DNA of 64,000 bases, from contig NZ_FORG01000022.1 of NCBI RefSeq assembly GCF_900113945.1, positions 1 to 64,000 of the forward strand, given 5' to 3'. Positions 1 to 8,767 of the stretch are shown here, piece after piece. The notes beneath the pieces are model-generated. The model had not been told where the DNA came from, made no database searches, and was given only the letters and a program-made list of their open reading frames with translations. Every line of letters starts with the position of its first letter. Positions within the stretch are counted from its first letter, which is position 1. The DNA comes from Xenorhabdus mauleonii (GTDB lineage: Bacteria; Pseudomonadota; Gammaproteobacteria; Enterobacterales; Enterobacteriaceae). Both the position numbers and the translations under genes were made by a program.

Positions 1-1
1 G

Positions 2-1960
2 CGGCTACTGCAAGATGGCTCTCTATTACTGGTGACTCAGACATTAGATGGCACTATTTCCGGCGCACAAATCATTAAGCCGAACAGTGATAAACACCTT
101 GTTTCCGGCACGCAGAAGAAAGGGAGCTTTATTCAGGTATCTGAAATTACCGGAACGCCGGACACCATTATCATTACCGAAGGTTACGCGACAGCGCTGA
201 CTGTCAGCCAGTTACATAATGGTGTGGTACTGGCTGCCATTGATGAAAGTAATTTACTGAATGTTGCCGAATTGGTCAGAAAGCAATGGCCTGAATCGAC
301 AATCATTCTTGCGGCTGACAATGACTGGCACGAGCCGGAAGAACGGGATAAGAACAGAAAACTGAAAAAGAACGTGGGCAAAATAGCGGCAGAAAAGACC
401 GCTAAAGCGATTAATGGCTGGGTAACGTTACCGCCAACGGAATATAAAGCCGACTGGGACGATTATCGTCAGCATCACGGCATAGAGGCAGCAAAGCAGG
501 CATTTAGCAACGGGTTATATCAGGTCAGGGAGAAAGAGCCAGTGAACGCAGAAGCAACGGAGAACTACGAAATTAAACCCAAAAAAGCCAATAATAATCT
601 GGCACAAATGGCAGCCAGTCAGCGCGGGACATTGTTGGTTGAACATTACCAAAAAATCGCAGTACATGCTGAAAGCGAAGCGGTTTATCACTATAACGGC
701 ACGACATGGGAAACCGTGTCAGATAATGAACTGCGTCGCGCAATGGTGGCAATCTTTGATCAGCACGACACCCCTTATAGCCCGAATGGTATCAATAACG
801 CTATCTGCGCCATGAAATTACAAATTCCGGTTATTGGCGAACAACGGTCGGATTTAATCGGGTTCAACAATGGCGTGTATGCGTTATCGACACAACAATT
901 TACCCCACACCAGCCGGAACACTGGCTAATGAATCATAACGGCATTGCATTCACGCTACCTGCTGTCGGTGAAAATTTGCCGGATCATGCTCCCGATTTT
1001 TATCGCTGGCTATCCCATGCGGCGGGGAAGAATGAAAACAAGATGGATCGTATCAAAGCGGCTCTGTTTATGATTTTGGCAAACCGTTATGACTGGCAGT
1101 TATTTATTGAAGTAACAGGCGAAGGCGGCAGCGGTAAAAGCGTATTTACGTATATTGCTACCTTACTGGCGGGAGAGCACAATACTGCCAGTGGCAATAT
1201 GAGAGCGCTGGATGAAGCAAGAGGCCGCTATCAGTTTGTCGGCAAGAGCCTGATTACACTGCCCGATCAGGTTAAATATGTCGGTGAAGGTGCGGGAATT
1301 AAGGCCATTACAGGCGGCGACCTGATTGAAGTTGACGGAAAATACGAGAAGCAGTTTTCAATAATCATTAAAGCCGTGGTATTAGCCACCAATAACGAAC
1401 CCATGAGTTTTACCGAACGTAACGGTGGCATTGCACGGCGGCGGGTGATATTCCCGTTTAATATTCCGGTCAAAGAATCCGAGAAAGATCCACAATTGCC
1501 GGAGAAAATCAGTCGGGAGCTGCCTGTAATTATTCGTCACTTGTTAAACGAATTTGCCGACCAGAATAAGGCTAAGAAACTACTACAGGCGCAACGCGAC
1601 TCGAACGAAGCGTTAACGGTAAAGAGTCATTCCGATCCGCTGTATCGCTTTTGTGGTTATTTGGTGTCTGTCAATGATACAACTGGGATGAAGATGGGCA
1701 ATAAGAACATCAGCCCACGCGCACCGAGAATGTATTTATATCATGCTTATCTTTCTTTTATGGAAGCGCACGGCTTTGAACGTCCGCTGACACTAACCAA
1801 ATTTGGTGAGTCCATTCCCAAGATTATGCTGGAGTACCGAAAAGAGTACCGGAAAGTGCGAACCAAGAAAGGTTTTTCCTACAACGTTGAGTTATCGGAG
1901 GAGGCCGAAGAATGGCTGCCCTCTGTGCCTGAGTGTCGAGATTTTACATCACCTGTATAA
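2..1960 (+). CDS. P4-type phage/satellite primase-helicase, 5' end cut by window edge
   Basis: Replication protein of P4-like satellites, combining primase and SF3-type helicase. The frame is open from base 2, before the first possible internal GTG at 32, so the gene begins outside the window. Numbering from that GTG, a Toprim-like segment runs from about residue 45 to 100 (EGYATA, then AADND). The helicase Walker A, GEGGSGKS, lies near residue 363, with a D5-like region before it and a conserved LATNNEP segment after it. The full P4 alpha protein is about 777 aa; 642 or more are present here. It is followed by an iteron-rich non-coding stretch, as expected for an origin recognised by this protein. 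Reading frame intact; family assignment secure, exact subfamily less so. Confidence 0.85.
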   Translation, partial: RLLQDGSLLLVTQTLDGTISGAQIIKPNSDKHLVSGTQKKGSFIQVSEITGTPDTIIITEGYATALTVSQLHNGVVLAAIDESNLLNVAELVRKQWPESTIILAADNDWHEPEERDKNRKLKKNVGKIAAEKTAKAINGWVTLPPTEYKADWDDYRQHHGIEAAKQAFSNGLYQVREKEPVNAEATENYEIKPKKANNNLAQMAASQRGTLLVEHYQKIAVHAESEAVYHYNGTTWETVSDNELRRAMVAIFDQHDTPYSPNGINNAICAMKLQIPVIGEQRSDLIGFNNGVYALSTQQFTPHQPEHWLMNHNGIAFTLPAVGENLPDHAPDFYRWLSHAAGKNENKMDRIKAALFMILANRYDWQLFIEVTGEGGSGKSVFTYIATLLAGEHNTASGNMRALDEARGRYQFVGKSLITLPDQVKYVGEGAGIKAITGGDLIEVDGKYEKQFSIIIKAVVLATNNEPMSFTERNGGIARRRVIFPFNIPVKESEKDPQLPEKISRELPVIIRHLLNEFADQNKAKKLLQAQRDSNEALTVKSHSDPLYRFCGYLVSVNDTTGMKMGNKNISPRAPRMYLYHAYLSFMEAHGFERPLTLTKFGESIPKIMLEYRKEYRKVRTKKGFSYNVELSEEAEEWLPSVPECRDFTSPV

Positions 1961-1974
1961 AACTTTTAGCTTTA

Positions 1975-2115
1975 GGCCTACATTCTATACATAATTTCAA
2001 ATATCTATCTGTATTTAAAAGAAAATAATAGATGTATAGTTATTTTTAAACTATACATCAACTCTACATTCTCTTCATTAATCTAAAAAATGGGTGAACA
2101 GGTGATACAGTCAGT
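1975..2115. other. Candidate satellite replication origin (iterons and palindrome)
   Basis: Non-coding stretch after the primase gene. The octamer CTATACAT occurs at 1985-1992 and 2051-2058, and inverted at 2032-2039. The last two form part of an 11-bp perfect inverted repeat (2031-2041 with 2049-2059). GGTGAACAG at 2093-2101, followed by the related GGTGATACAG, resembles type I iterons of the P4 origin as I recall them. Origin function is inferred from position and repeats only. The remainder of the 1961-2308 gap shows nothing else. Confidence 0.4.
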
Positions 2116-2310
2116 GAATATCATGTTAATTGCATCAAACTCAGATGTAGCAAGGATTTCAGGGGATTGTGCAGAGGGTGCATAACTGAGAGGATGAAAA
2201 AGATTTTCAGGGGGGGTTGGCAAGTAAACGAAATCAGAGTAACTGGAAAAAGTAAATACAGAAGCGCAAGAAGCAACTAAAAAGATAAAAGGTTATCATT
2301 CTTATTTTTG

Positions 2311-2771
2311 TCATGACTCCAAAGCGTTATAATGATGTTTTTCAATATATGCGCCAATTAACTTTTCGTGGACTTCAATCGAACGTGAAAAACAAATTGT
2401 TCTTCTTGCCAATCGTTTGATGTGAATACGCAGATTGAGATTATGCCGCTCAATGCGTTGTGTAAAAATTTTCCCCACTAAATGTTTTTCAGGCTCAATT
2501 TCTCTGGCGTAACTCCCCCAATCATCCGTGGTGAAGAAACGAATGCTAAAAGGCATCAGTAAGTTGAGCAATTTGGGACAGGTCGCATCCGTTCGCGAAC
2601 CGAATACATGTGCTATTACCTGTTTTCTCTTTGTATCAAACGCATACCAAAGCCAGTGGCGTTGCTTTTTGTTACCGACAAAAGACCATTGTTCATCTAA
2701 TTCGCAGATAAGAGTCACATCTTCGTAGACGACCTGCCTCGCTGTTACTTGTTTTGGCGAGAGCTTTTTAA
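2311..2771 (-). CDS. insB: IS1-family InsB' catalytic part, made by -1 frameshift from insA
   Basis: Catalytic DDE domain of the IS1 transposase. Recognisable IS1 segments are CELDEQWSFVG, AHVFGSRTDA, TTDDWGSY and FTQRIERHNLNLR. Reading the -1 frame from the slippery TTTAAAAAG joins InsA to LSPKQVTARQVVYEDVTLIC with no stop, matching the IS1 InsAB' fusion. The first internal ATG is at 2718. The stop codon lies inside the left inverted repeat. No disruption is visible, so the element may still be able to transpose. Confidence 0.88.
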
Positions 2772-3023
2772 AGTGCGTATAACGGTATTAATGCCAACAC
2801 CTAGAACACGACCGGTGTCTCTCACACCAGAACCATTCATCGCCATATCAACAATTTTCTCTTTCATGTCAGGCTTATGACCATTATAACGATAGTTAAG
2901 TTGAAAGGTTTTCTGGCAATTTTTGCAATAATAGCGAGGGAAACCGGCTTTACCTGTTCCGTGCTTACGTACTGGTTCCGTTTGACCGCAATATCGGCAA
3001 GCAACTTCTATCGTGACAGTCAT
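2745..3023 (-). CDS. insA: IS1-family InsA (zinc-ribbon/HTH DNA-binding protein)
   Basis: N-terminal DNA-binding half of the IS1 transposase and repressor of transposition when made alone. A zinc ribbon has cysteine pairs (CRYCGQ, then CKNCQ) and is followed by the family segment IVDMAMNGSGVRDTGR and an HTH (VGINTVIRTLK). I chose the ATG at 3023 because GGAG lies 7 bp upstream and the length (92 aa) matches IS1 InsA (91 aa); an ATG at 3035 is also in frame. A slippery TTTAAAAAGC at 2763-2772 (minus strand) precedes the stop. A -1 shift there leads without a stop into the insB' frame. Confidence 0.9.
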   Translation of the reverse strand: MTVTIEVACRYCGQTEPVRKHGTGKAGFPRYYCKNCQKTFQLNYRYNGHKPDMKEKIVDMAMNGSGVRDTGRVLGVGINTVIRTLKSSRQNK

Positions 3024-3092
3024 ATCGCGCTCCACTGAAAAAATGCAAGAATATCAAATTAACACTTTGGAGTCACGACCCTTATTTTTTAT

Positions 3093-3992
3093 TCATGACT
3101 CATCGAGCCAGCGTAGCGCAGCCTCAGCAAGGTTAAGTCTTTTTTCTTCAATAGAGTTACTGTAGATTCGTTCTTTTTTGTCAATTGTGCGGGTTACTTC
3201 ATGGCGCTTATATCTGTCTATTAATGTCTCTCTTCCTCCGGGCTGTTTATTCGCTTTCATATCCTTATTGATTTCACCCAAATGACTTTTGAAGTAATTA
3301 TTATAAGTATTCATTAGCTTCATTGACTGTGCATGTTTAAAAAAATCAATAGGCAATAATTTTATTGCTTGATCGCAAAGCACTACTCTAGCCACCTTCA
3401 ATAAGGCATCATCAAGTACTGGAGCGTAAGGAGCATGGTTTTCTCTAATAAATTCTATTTTATTGTTGAAAAGATCTTGATGAAGCTTTACAAAGTGATC
3501 ACTATATTTATTCATTTTCTTCAAAAAATGAAGTGAAAAAAGCAAGCAATCTGCATCACTATTTTGTATTTGGTTGTAAATATAAAGGGTTTTTATGTTG
3601 GAAACATCATTAAGTTGATTAATCGTAAGATATAGTCTGGAAAAAATAAACTGATTTTTCCCGCGACTTGAATCAACAAAAATGATAGAAATATTATTAT
3701 CCATATCTTTAAAAACATTAGCTGCGGCAAAATGTGTTCTATCATCACCAGCATTAATCACAAATCTCTTGTGCTCATTATTCTTCAATTTATTTAATTC
3801 ATTTATAGAATTAGCAAAATCATTTATAGTCATAATAGTAGGGTGTGCATTCATACTGGATGTCGCATTTAAATGCTTTAATATTATTTGGCAATTAATA
3901 CGATCCATTAGTATGTTATTGAATTGAACGTTGTTTATTTTATTTGTTCGGATTTTGTCTATGTACGATATTAACGAATCTTTATCAGGCAT
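3093..3992 (-). CDS. YopJ/AvrRxv-family acetyltransferase (effector-like)
   Basis: Predicted Ser/Thr/Lys acetyltransferase of the YopJ family, whose members are secreted effectors that modify host kinases or other proteins. The 299-aa protein shows the family triad: His87 in THFAAANVF, Asp107 in IIFVDSS, and Cys149 in NSDADCLLFSLHF. Spacings (20 and 62 residues) are close to the H109/E128/C172 of YopJ. Later family signatures are PIDFFKHAQS and GGRETLIDRYKRH. There is no Sec signal. GGAG precedes the ATG. It is AT-rich compared with the phage genes and is transcribed against them, as expected for an acquired cargo gene. No secretion system is visible in the window, so the delivery route and target are unknown. 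Confidence 0.85.
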   Translation of the reverse strand: MPDKDSLISYIDKIRTNKINNVQFNNILMDRINCQIILKHLNATSSMNAHPTIMTINDFANSINELNKLKNNEHKRFVINAGDDRTHFAAANVFKDMDNNISIIFVDSSRGKNQFIFSRLYLTINQLNDVSNIKTLYIYNQIQNSDADCLLFSLHFLKKMNKYSDHFVKLHQDLFNNKIEFIRENHAPYAPVLDDALLKVARVVLCDQAIKLLPIDFFKHAQSMKLMNTYNNYFKSHLGEINKDMKANKQPGGRETLIDRYKRHEVTRTIDKKERIYSNSIEEKRLNLAEAALRWLDES

Positions 3993-4258
3993 TTTAATAC
4001 TCCAATTAGTTATCTGAAAAAACCATAGCGCTGATTGTTAATTTTTGACCTTGAGAGACACAAGGAATAATGACTGTGTTACTTATTGTATTTTACTCTA
4101 CTTCATTTTTAACGAAAGTTCTTAATCTAATTTTTTATTAAACAACAAGCATTAAATTTTTTGTATATTCAAACAACATAGCTAGAGTTCTTTCTTATTA
4201 TTTTTCATGATGTTAAAAAAATCACTTACTGAGAAAATAAATTAATTATGAAAATATC
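3993..4258. other. AT-rich intergenic region between the effector and capsid genes
   Basis: The 266 bp separate the divergent YopJ-family and capsid genes and are strongly AT-rich. Promoters for both probably lie here. No repeat, operator or small gene could be recognised. Confidence 0.5.
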
Positions 4259-5410
4259 ATGAAAGAATTACTTGAATTACGCCAACAAAAGGCTTCCCTT
4301 ACCGAACAAATGCGCTCACTGCTTACCAAAGCGGAAAACGAAAAGCGCTCACTCAATACCAATGAAGCCAAACAGTTCGACGAACTGCGCAGCCAATCCG
4401 ACACACTGAATACTGAAATTGCCCGTTATGAAGCATTGGCTGATGAAGAACGCAGTCAGGCAAAAAACCAACCGACCAGCAAAAAGCTCAGCAATGACGA
4501 ATTACGCCACTATGTTCTGGCGGGTGAAACTCGCTCCCTATCCACGGGCGTTCCGTCTGAGGGCGGCTATACCGTTATTCCCGAACTGAACAAACAAATC
4601 ATGCAACAACTGACTGATGAGCCAGTCATGCGCCGGATTTGTACGGTGAAAACTACACGCAGCAACGAATATAAGCAATTGGTTTCTGTCGGTGGTGCAG
4701 CTGTGGCACACGGCGAAGAAGGCAAGGTACGCACTGAGACTGCCACGCCGAAGATGGAAGAGGTCAGCATTAAACTATTTCCTATCTACGCCTACCCCAA
4801 GACAACCCAAAAGATTATCGATTTTAGCGATGTCGATATCTTAGGCTGGTTGACTGCTGAGATTGCCGACACTTTTGTCGATACCGAAGAAACCGATCTC
4901 GTGAGCGGTGACGGTAGCAAAAAAGCGAAAGGCTTCCTGTCTTATTCCCGTGATACCCAAGCTGACAAAGTACGTGCATTTGGCACATTGCAAAAATTGG
5001 AAATAACCGCGCTTTCAGCGGATAGCCTGATTGACCTGAAATTCTTACTCAAAAACAAATACCGTAAAAATGCTGTCTGGGTGATGAATTCCAATACAGC
5101 CGCTCAGGTGCAGAAACTAAAAAACGGCAATGGTGATTATATCTGGCGGGAACGTTTACAGGCGGGTGATCCGGATATGCTGCTGGGCTTGCCTGTCCAT
5201 TACCTCGAATTTATGCCGGAGGGTGTGATCGGTCTGGGTGACTTCAAACGTGGCCATTTTATCGTTGACCATGAAACGGGCATTCGTACCCGTCCTGACA
5301 ATATCACTGAGCCGGGATTTTATAAGGTACATACCGATAAATATCTGGGCGGCGGGCTGGTGGATTCCAACGCGATTAAGGTACTGGAAGTGAAAGCACC
5401 CAGCAACTAA
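4259..5410 (+). CDS. HK97-family major capsid protein
   Basis: Phage-type major head protein (383 aa). An N-terminal coiled-coil, scaffold-like segment (about residues 1-65, rich in K, E, Q and L) precedes the HK97 fold. The fold starts near GGYTVIPE (about residue 102) and ends with the conserved LGDFKRGHFIVD region. The length is usual for HK97 capsid proteins carrying a delta domain. It is the first gene of the block capsid, protease, portal, which is the reverse of the HK97 order but is the order I recall for capsid-forming satellites. There is no clear Shine-Dalgarno sequence before the ATG, and the upstream DNA is foreign-looking. Confidence 0.93.
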   Translation: MKELLELRQQKASLTEQMRSLLTKAENEKRSLNTNEAKQFDELRSQSDTLNTEIARYEALADEERSQAKNQPTSKKLSNDELRHYVLAGETRSLSTGVPSEGGYTVIPELNKQIMQQLTDEPVMRRICTVKTTRSNEYKQLVSVGGAAVAHGEEGKVRTETATPKMEEVSIKLFPIYAYPKTTQKIIDFSDVDILGWLTAEIADTFVDTEETDLVSGDGSKKAKGFLSYSRDTQADKVRAFGTLQKLEITALSADSLIDLKFLLKNKYRKNAVWVMNSNTAAQVQKLKNGNGDYIWRERLQAGDPDMLLGLPVHYLEFMPEGVIGLGDFKRGHFIVDHETGIRTRPDNITEPGFYKVHTDKYLGGGLVDSNAIKVLEVKAPSN

Positions 5411-5454
5411 GCAGAAGGGGTATCGCGCCCCTTTCCAAGTCTTGGAGTCTATCA

Positions 5455-6003
5455 ATGAAGAATGATTTTGAAATCCGCACCGCTTCACTGTCTGCCACCA
5501 ATAAGACGCTGACAGGTTATGTGATTAAGTGGAACAGCCGATCACATGTGCTATGGGATGAGTTTATTGAACAGTTCGCGCCGAATGCGTTTAATACCAG
5601 TTTAGCGACAAGAACTGACATCAGGGCATTGTACGAGCATGACCCGATGAACCTGTTAGGCCGAACCACGTCCGGTACGTTGCAGCTTGCCGAAGATGCC
5701 ACCGGATTACGTTTCGAATTAACGCCGCCAGATACCCAATTGGGGCACGATGTATTAACACTGGTTGCACGCGGGGATATACAAGGCATGTCCTTTGGTT
5801 TTCGTGCCATTAAAGATCAGTGGGATACCCGTCAGACACCTTATATCAGAACGGTATTGGAAGCTGAATTGCGGGAAATTACGATTACGAGTATGCCCGC
5901 TTATCCTGAAAGTGGCGTAGAGATTGCCAAGCGTTCACTGAATGCCGCTAAGTTCTGCCCTGTGGATTTGCGTCATTACTGGCTGCAACTATCTGAGGTG
6001 TAA
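5455..6003 (+). CDS. HK97-family prohead protease
   Basis: Serine protease (family U35/S78 type) that cleaves the capsid delta domain during head maturation. The family motifs LTGYVIKWN, the catalytic His in ALYEHDP and Ser in GMSFGF, and REITITSMPAYP are all present. At 182 aa it has the usual length. It starts 44 bp after the capsid gene and ends 2 bp before the portal ATG, so all three are likely co-transcribed. The frame is intact. Confidence 0.92.
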   Translation: MKNDFEIRTASLSATNKTLTGYVIKWNSRSHVLWDEFIEQFAPNAFNTSLATRTDIRALYEHDPMNLLGRTTSGTLQLAEDATGLRFELTPPDTQLGHDVLTLVARGDIQGMSFGFRAIKDQWDTRQTPYIRTVLEAELREITITSMPAYPESGVEIAKRSLNAAKFCPVDLRHYWLQLSEV

Positions 6004-6005
6004 CC

Positions 6006-7223
6006 ATGTGGCCTTTTACGCGAAAAACGCCTGAAACCCGCAGCATGGGTATTGATGAGTTTCTTTCTCTGGCAGGCATGGCTAATACCAAATCAGGCGA
6101 ACATGTTTCTTCGTCTACGGCAGAAGGCTTACCCGCTGTGATGAATGCCGTTACAGTGATTAGTGAAGCGGTAGCCTCCATGCCTTGTTATCTCTATCGA
6201 GTTCAGCACCAGAACGGCAAAGAATCCCGCGAATGGTTGAGCGATCACCCCGTTGATTACTTGCTGAATGAATGTCCGAATGACTGCCAGACACCGTACC
6301 AGTTTAAGCGAACCCTGATGCGTCATTGCTTATTGAGTGGTAATGCGTATGCGGTGATTGTCTAGGGGCGGGATGGTCAGCCACAGTCATTACACCCTTA
6401 CCCGCCGTCAGCGGTTGTACCACAACGATTATCCGATCATCGGTTCGCGTATACCATCACCGAGCCTTATAGCGGCAAGGCCAAAACCTATCTACAGGAA
6501 GAAATCCTGCATTTGCGTTATGCCACCGAAGATGGTTTTCTTGGGCGATCACCTGTTACCGTTTGCCGTGAAACTCTGGGCTTGGGGCTGGCACAACAAC
6601 GCCACGGCGCAAGCATTATGAAAGATGGCATGATGGCGGCGGGCGTGATTAAAGCGGCTGACTGGCTGGACGGGATCAAGGGAAGCAAGGCACTGGAAGC
6701 CCTCGAACGTTATAAAGGTGCGCGTAATGCCGGAAAAACGCCGATCCTTGAAGGTGGGATGGAATACCAGCAGTTAGGCATGAGTAACCAAGATGCCGAA
6801 TGGCTGGCCTCCCGTCGCTTCACCATTGACGATATCGCCCGTATGTTCAACGTCAGTCCGATCTTTCTGCAAGAGTATTCGAACAGTACCTACAGCAACT
6901 TTAGCGAAGCCTCCCGCGCTTTTCTGACCATCACTATGCGCCCGTGGCTTGCCAATTTTGAACAACAAATCAAAGCGGCCTTGCTGATGACCTCGCCAAA
7001 ACGGGGGATTCGTTATCAGGTGGAATTTGATACAGCCGATTTGCTGCGCGCCAATCCAAGGGAACGTTTCCAGAGCTATGAAACTGCTATTAAATCCGGT
7101 GTTATGTCACCGAATGAAGCCCGCGAACGCGAGGGATTATCGCCCCGTGAAGGTGGTGATGAATTTAGTCAGGCATGGAAGCAAACCGTAGAAGTGAAAA
7201 AGCAAACGGAGAACACGAAATGA
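6006..7223 (+). pseudogene. HK97-family portal protein gene with one in-frame amber codon
   Basis: Portal proteins form the dodecameric head vertex through which DNA is packaged. Codons 1-119 and 121-405 are in one frame; the only interruption is TAG at 6363-6365 (codon 120), between AYAVIV and GRDGQPQSLHPYP. Downstream signatures are HLRYATEDGFLGRSP, GMEYQQLGMSNQDAEWL, DIARMFNVSPIFL and SPNEAREREGLSP. Because no frame shift is involved, the defect is a single nonsense change (for example from CAG, AAG, GAG or TGG) or a sequence error. Without suppression only a useless 119-residue fragment would be made. The ATG of the next gene overlaps its stop by 4 bp. Confidence 0.88.
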
Positions 7224-7558
7224 GAGCAGGCAGATTGAGACACCGGATCACGCTTCAAAAAAACGAATCAAGCCGCTCGCCTATGGGTTCAGTGATAAAC
7301 AAATGGGTGGATATTGCCGACGTTTGGGCAGAAGTTCAGCCGATAAGCGGGCGGGAGTTGGTCGCCTCTGGTGCCGTGTTATCAGAAGCCACGGTGCGTA
7401 TCTGGCTGCGTTACCGTGATGATATCGCCACAACAAATCGCATTGTCTATCAAGGTGCCAGCACCCACGGCAAGAGTTTTGCCATCGTTGCCGTTATCCC
7501 TGATCCGAAACACACCCGCTTAGAGCTGCTTTGCAAGGGAGGAGTGAAATATGGCTGA
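7220..7558 (+). CDS. Head-tail adaptor (head closure) protein
   Basis: Small protein of the phage head-tail joining family, which seals the portal vertex. I chose the ATG at 7220 because it overlaps the portal stop (ATGA) and gives the family N-terminus MRAGRLRHRITLQK. Conserved features that follow are DVWAEVQPISGREL and the EATVRIWLRYR strand. The length is 112 aa. Its last bases overlap the next gene. The frame is intact. Confidence 0.88.
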   Translation: MRAGRLRHRITLQKNESSRSPMGSVINKWVDIADVWAEVQPISGRELVASGAVLSEATVRIWLRYRDDIATTNRIVYQGASTHGKSFAIVAVIPDPKHTRLELLCKGGVKYG

Positions 7559-7844
7559 TATTGACATTCCACTGAATGAAATCAAACAACATTGCCGGAT
7601 TGATGAAAGCGACGCCCTTGATGATGCGTTGCTTACCGCGTATGCCGAAGCCGCGCTGGAAGTCTGCCAGCAACATATTGGTAAACGGTTTGATACTGGT
7701 TTGGCCTTCACGCCCGCAATCAAGGTGGGCTGCCTGCTTTATATCGGCCTGTTATATGAAAATCGGGAAATGGCAACCGATATTGAGCTTAAAGAAGTCC
7801 CGTTCACCATTAAATCACTGTGGTCTGTCTATCGTGATGTGTGA
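7551..7844 (+). CDS. gp6-like head-tail connector protein
   Basis: Protein of 97 aa resembling HK97 gp6, the ring-forming connector below the portal. The family pattern is an N-terminal helix with IKQHCRIDES.DALDDALL, then AALEVCQQHIGK and the C-terminal VPFTIKSLWSVYR. It overlaps the upstream adaptor by 8 bp and abuts the HNH gene. Frame intact; assignment based on motif layout and position. Confidence 0.85.
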   Translation: MADIDIPLNEIKQHCRIDESDALDDALLTAYAEAALEVCQQHIGKRFDTGLAFTPAIKVGCLLYIGLLYENREMATDIELKEVPFTIKSLWSVYRDV

Positions 7845-7852
7845 GTTTACTG

Positions 7853-8287
7853 ATGCCGTGGCAGCCTTTGAAACGCTGTAGCTACTCTAACTGCCGCGAA
7901 CGTGTGAAGTCAGGCCGATGCACGCAACATCAACGGGAAGCCAGACGCCAGCAGGATAAGCAACGCGGCACCCGAACCCAGCGAGGTTACAGTAACCGAT
8001 GGGGACGCTATCGGCTGTACTACCTGAAAGCCAATCCGTTATGTGCCCATTGCTTACAGCAAAATGTCTACACACCTGCAAGCATTGTGGATCATATCAT
8101 TCCGATACAGGGTGACAGTGATGTGCTGTTCTGGCCTGCATCCAATCATCAAGCATTATGCCAGACCTGCCATAACCGTAAAACCGTACAGACAGACCCC
8201 ATCACCAAAGCAAAGCGCAAGCAGGGGATTTATCAGCAACAGGAAACCGAAGCGGCAAGGTATCGAGACTGGTTATCAAAAGAATAA
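7853..8287 (+). CDS. HNH endonuclease of the packaging module
   Basis: HNH nucleases adjoin terminase genes in many cos-type phages and stimulate specific cos cleavage. The protein has a zinc-binding CSYSNC near the N-terminus, then NPLCAHCLQQ, the catalytic VDHIIPIQ and the final CQTCHNRK. I preferred the ATG at 7853 (MPWQPLKRC) over an in-frame GTG at 7841 that overlaps the preceding stop; either is possible. 144 aa, intact. Confidence 0.9.
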   Translation: MPWQPLKRCSYSNCRERVKSGRCTQHQREARRQQDKQRGTRTQRGYSNRWGRYRLYYLKANPLCAHCLQQNVYTPASIVDHIIPIQGDSDVLFWPASNHQALCQTCHNRKTVQTDPITKAKRKQGIYQQQETEAARYRDWLSKE

Positions 8288-8302
8288 TAACGAAATGAAA
8301 TA

Positions 8303-8413
8303 ACGGGGTGGGGTAGCAAAAATGACAAGTGTCCCTTTCAGCGGAACCGCCCCCTCCTTCAATTTTTACGCACGGCACTTTTTTTTGAAAATAAAACAAC
8401 AAGGAAAAAAATC
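8303..8413. other. HNH-terS intergenic region, candidate cos site
   Basis: In HNH-containing cos phages the packaging site lies between the HNH and small terminase genes. The gap has a GC-rich core, GCGGAACCGCCCCCTCC at about 8339-8355, in an otherwise AT-rich setting, ending in a T-run and a weak purine-rich ribosome site before the terS ATG. Assignment as cos is by position only. Confidence 0.3.
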
Positions 8414-8767
8414 ATGGCAAGAGCGCCAAAACCGCCAACTTACCTTAATGATATTGCCGCCAGTCAATGGAAGGCCAAAGGTAAAGTTTTAAGTGAGCGG
8501 GAAGACCTGACTGCCGCTGACTGGAACAACTTAGAACTGTACTGTGTTAATTACTCTATTTATCGAAAAGCCGTGGCAGACCTTGATATCAGGGGCTTTA
8601 GCATTATTAATAGCCAAGGCAGTGAGAGCCGAAATCCGTCATTGAGTGCTAAATCGGATGCCGAAAAAATCATGATAAAAATGTCATCGTTGCTGGGTTT
8701 TGACCCTGTATCACGGCGTAAAAATCCGGTGGAAACCGAGGAAGAAGACGAGCTGGATCGCCTATGA
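8414..8767 (+). CDS. Phage terminase small subunit, P27 family
   Basis: DNA-recognition subunit of the packaging motor. The 117-aa protein begins MARAPKPPTYL and contains the P27 core ASQWKAKGKVLSEREDLT, the helix LELYCVNYSIYRKA and the C-terminal KMSSLLGFDPVSR. Its stop overlaps the ATG of the large-subunit remnant by 4 bp, showing the two were translationally coupled. The frame is intact. Confidence 0.92.
   Translation: MARAPKPPTYLNDIAASQWKAKGKVLSEREDLTAADWNNLELYCVNYSIYRKAVADLDIRGFSIINSQGSESRNPSLSAKSDAEKIMIKMSSLLGFDPVSRRKNPVETEEEDELDRL

Larger units (their letters stand above)
2309..3080 (-). mobile_element. IS1-family insertion sequence, complete, with target duplication
   Basis: A 772-bp element with imperfect terminal inverted repeats (TCATGACTCCAAAG at the left end, the complement of CTTTGGAGTCACGA at the right end). 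It is flanked by a direct duplication CTTATTTT at 2301-2308 and 3081-3088; the match extends to nine bases depending on where the end is drawn. Size, duplication length and the insA/insB' layout are typical of IS1. It sits 12 bp beyond the stop codon of the YopJ-family gene and after the primase gene. Confidence 0.92.

Noticed and set aside
6358..6621. A frameshift in the portal gene or a separate small gene
   Set aside because: The portal parts before and after 6363 are in the same frame; only a TAG separates them. The frame at 6358-6621 is a shadow in another phase.
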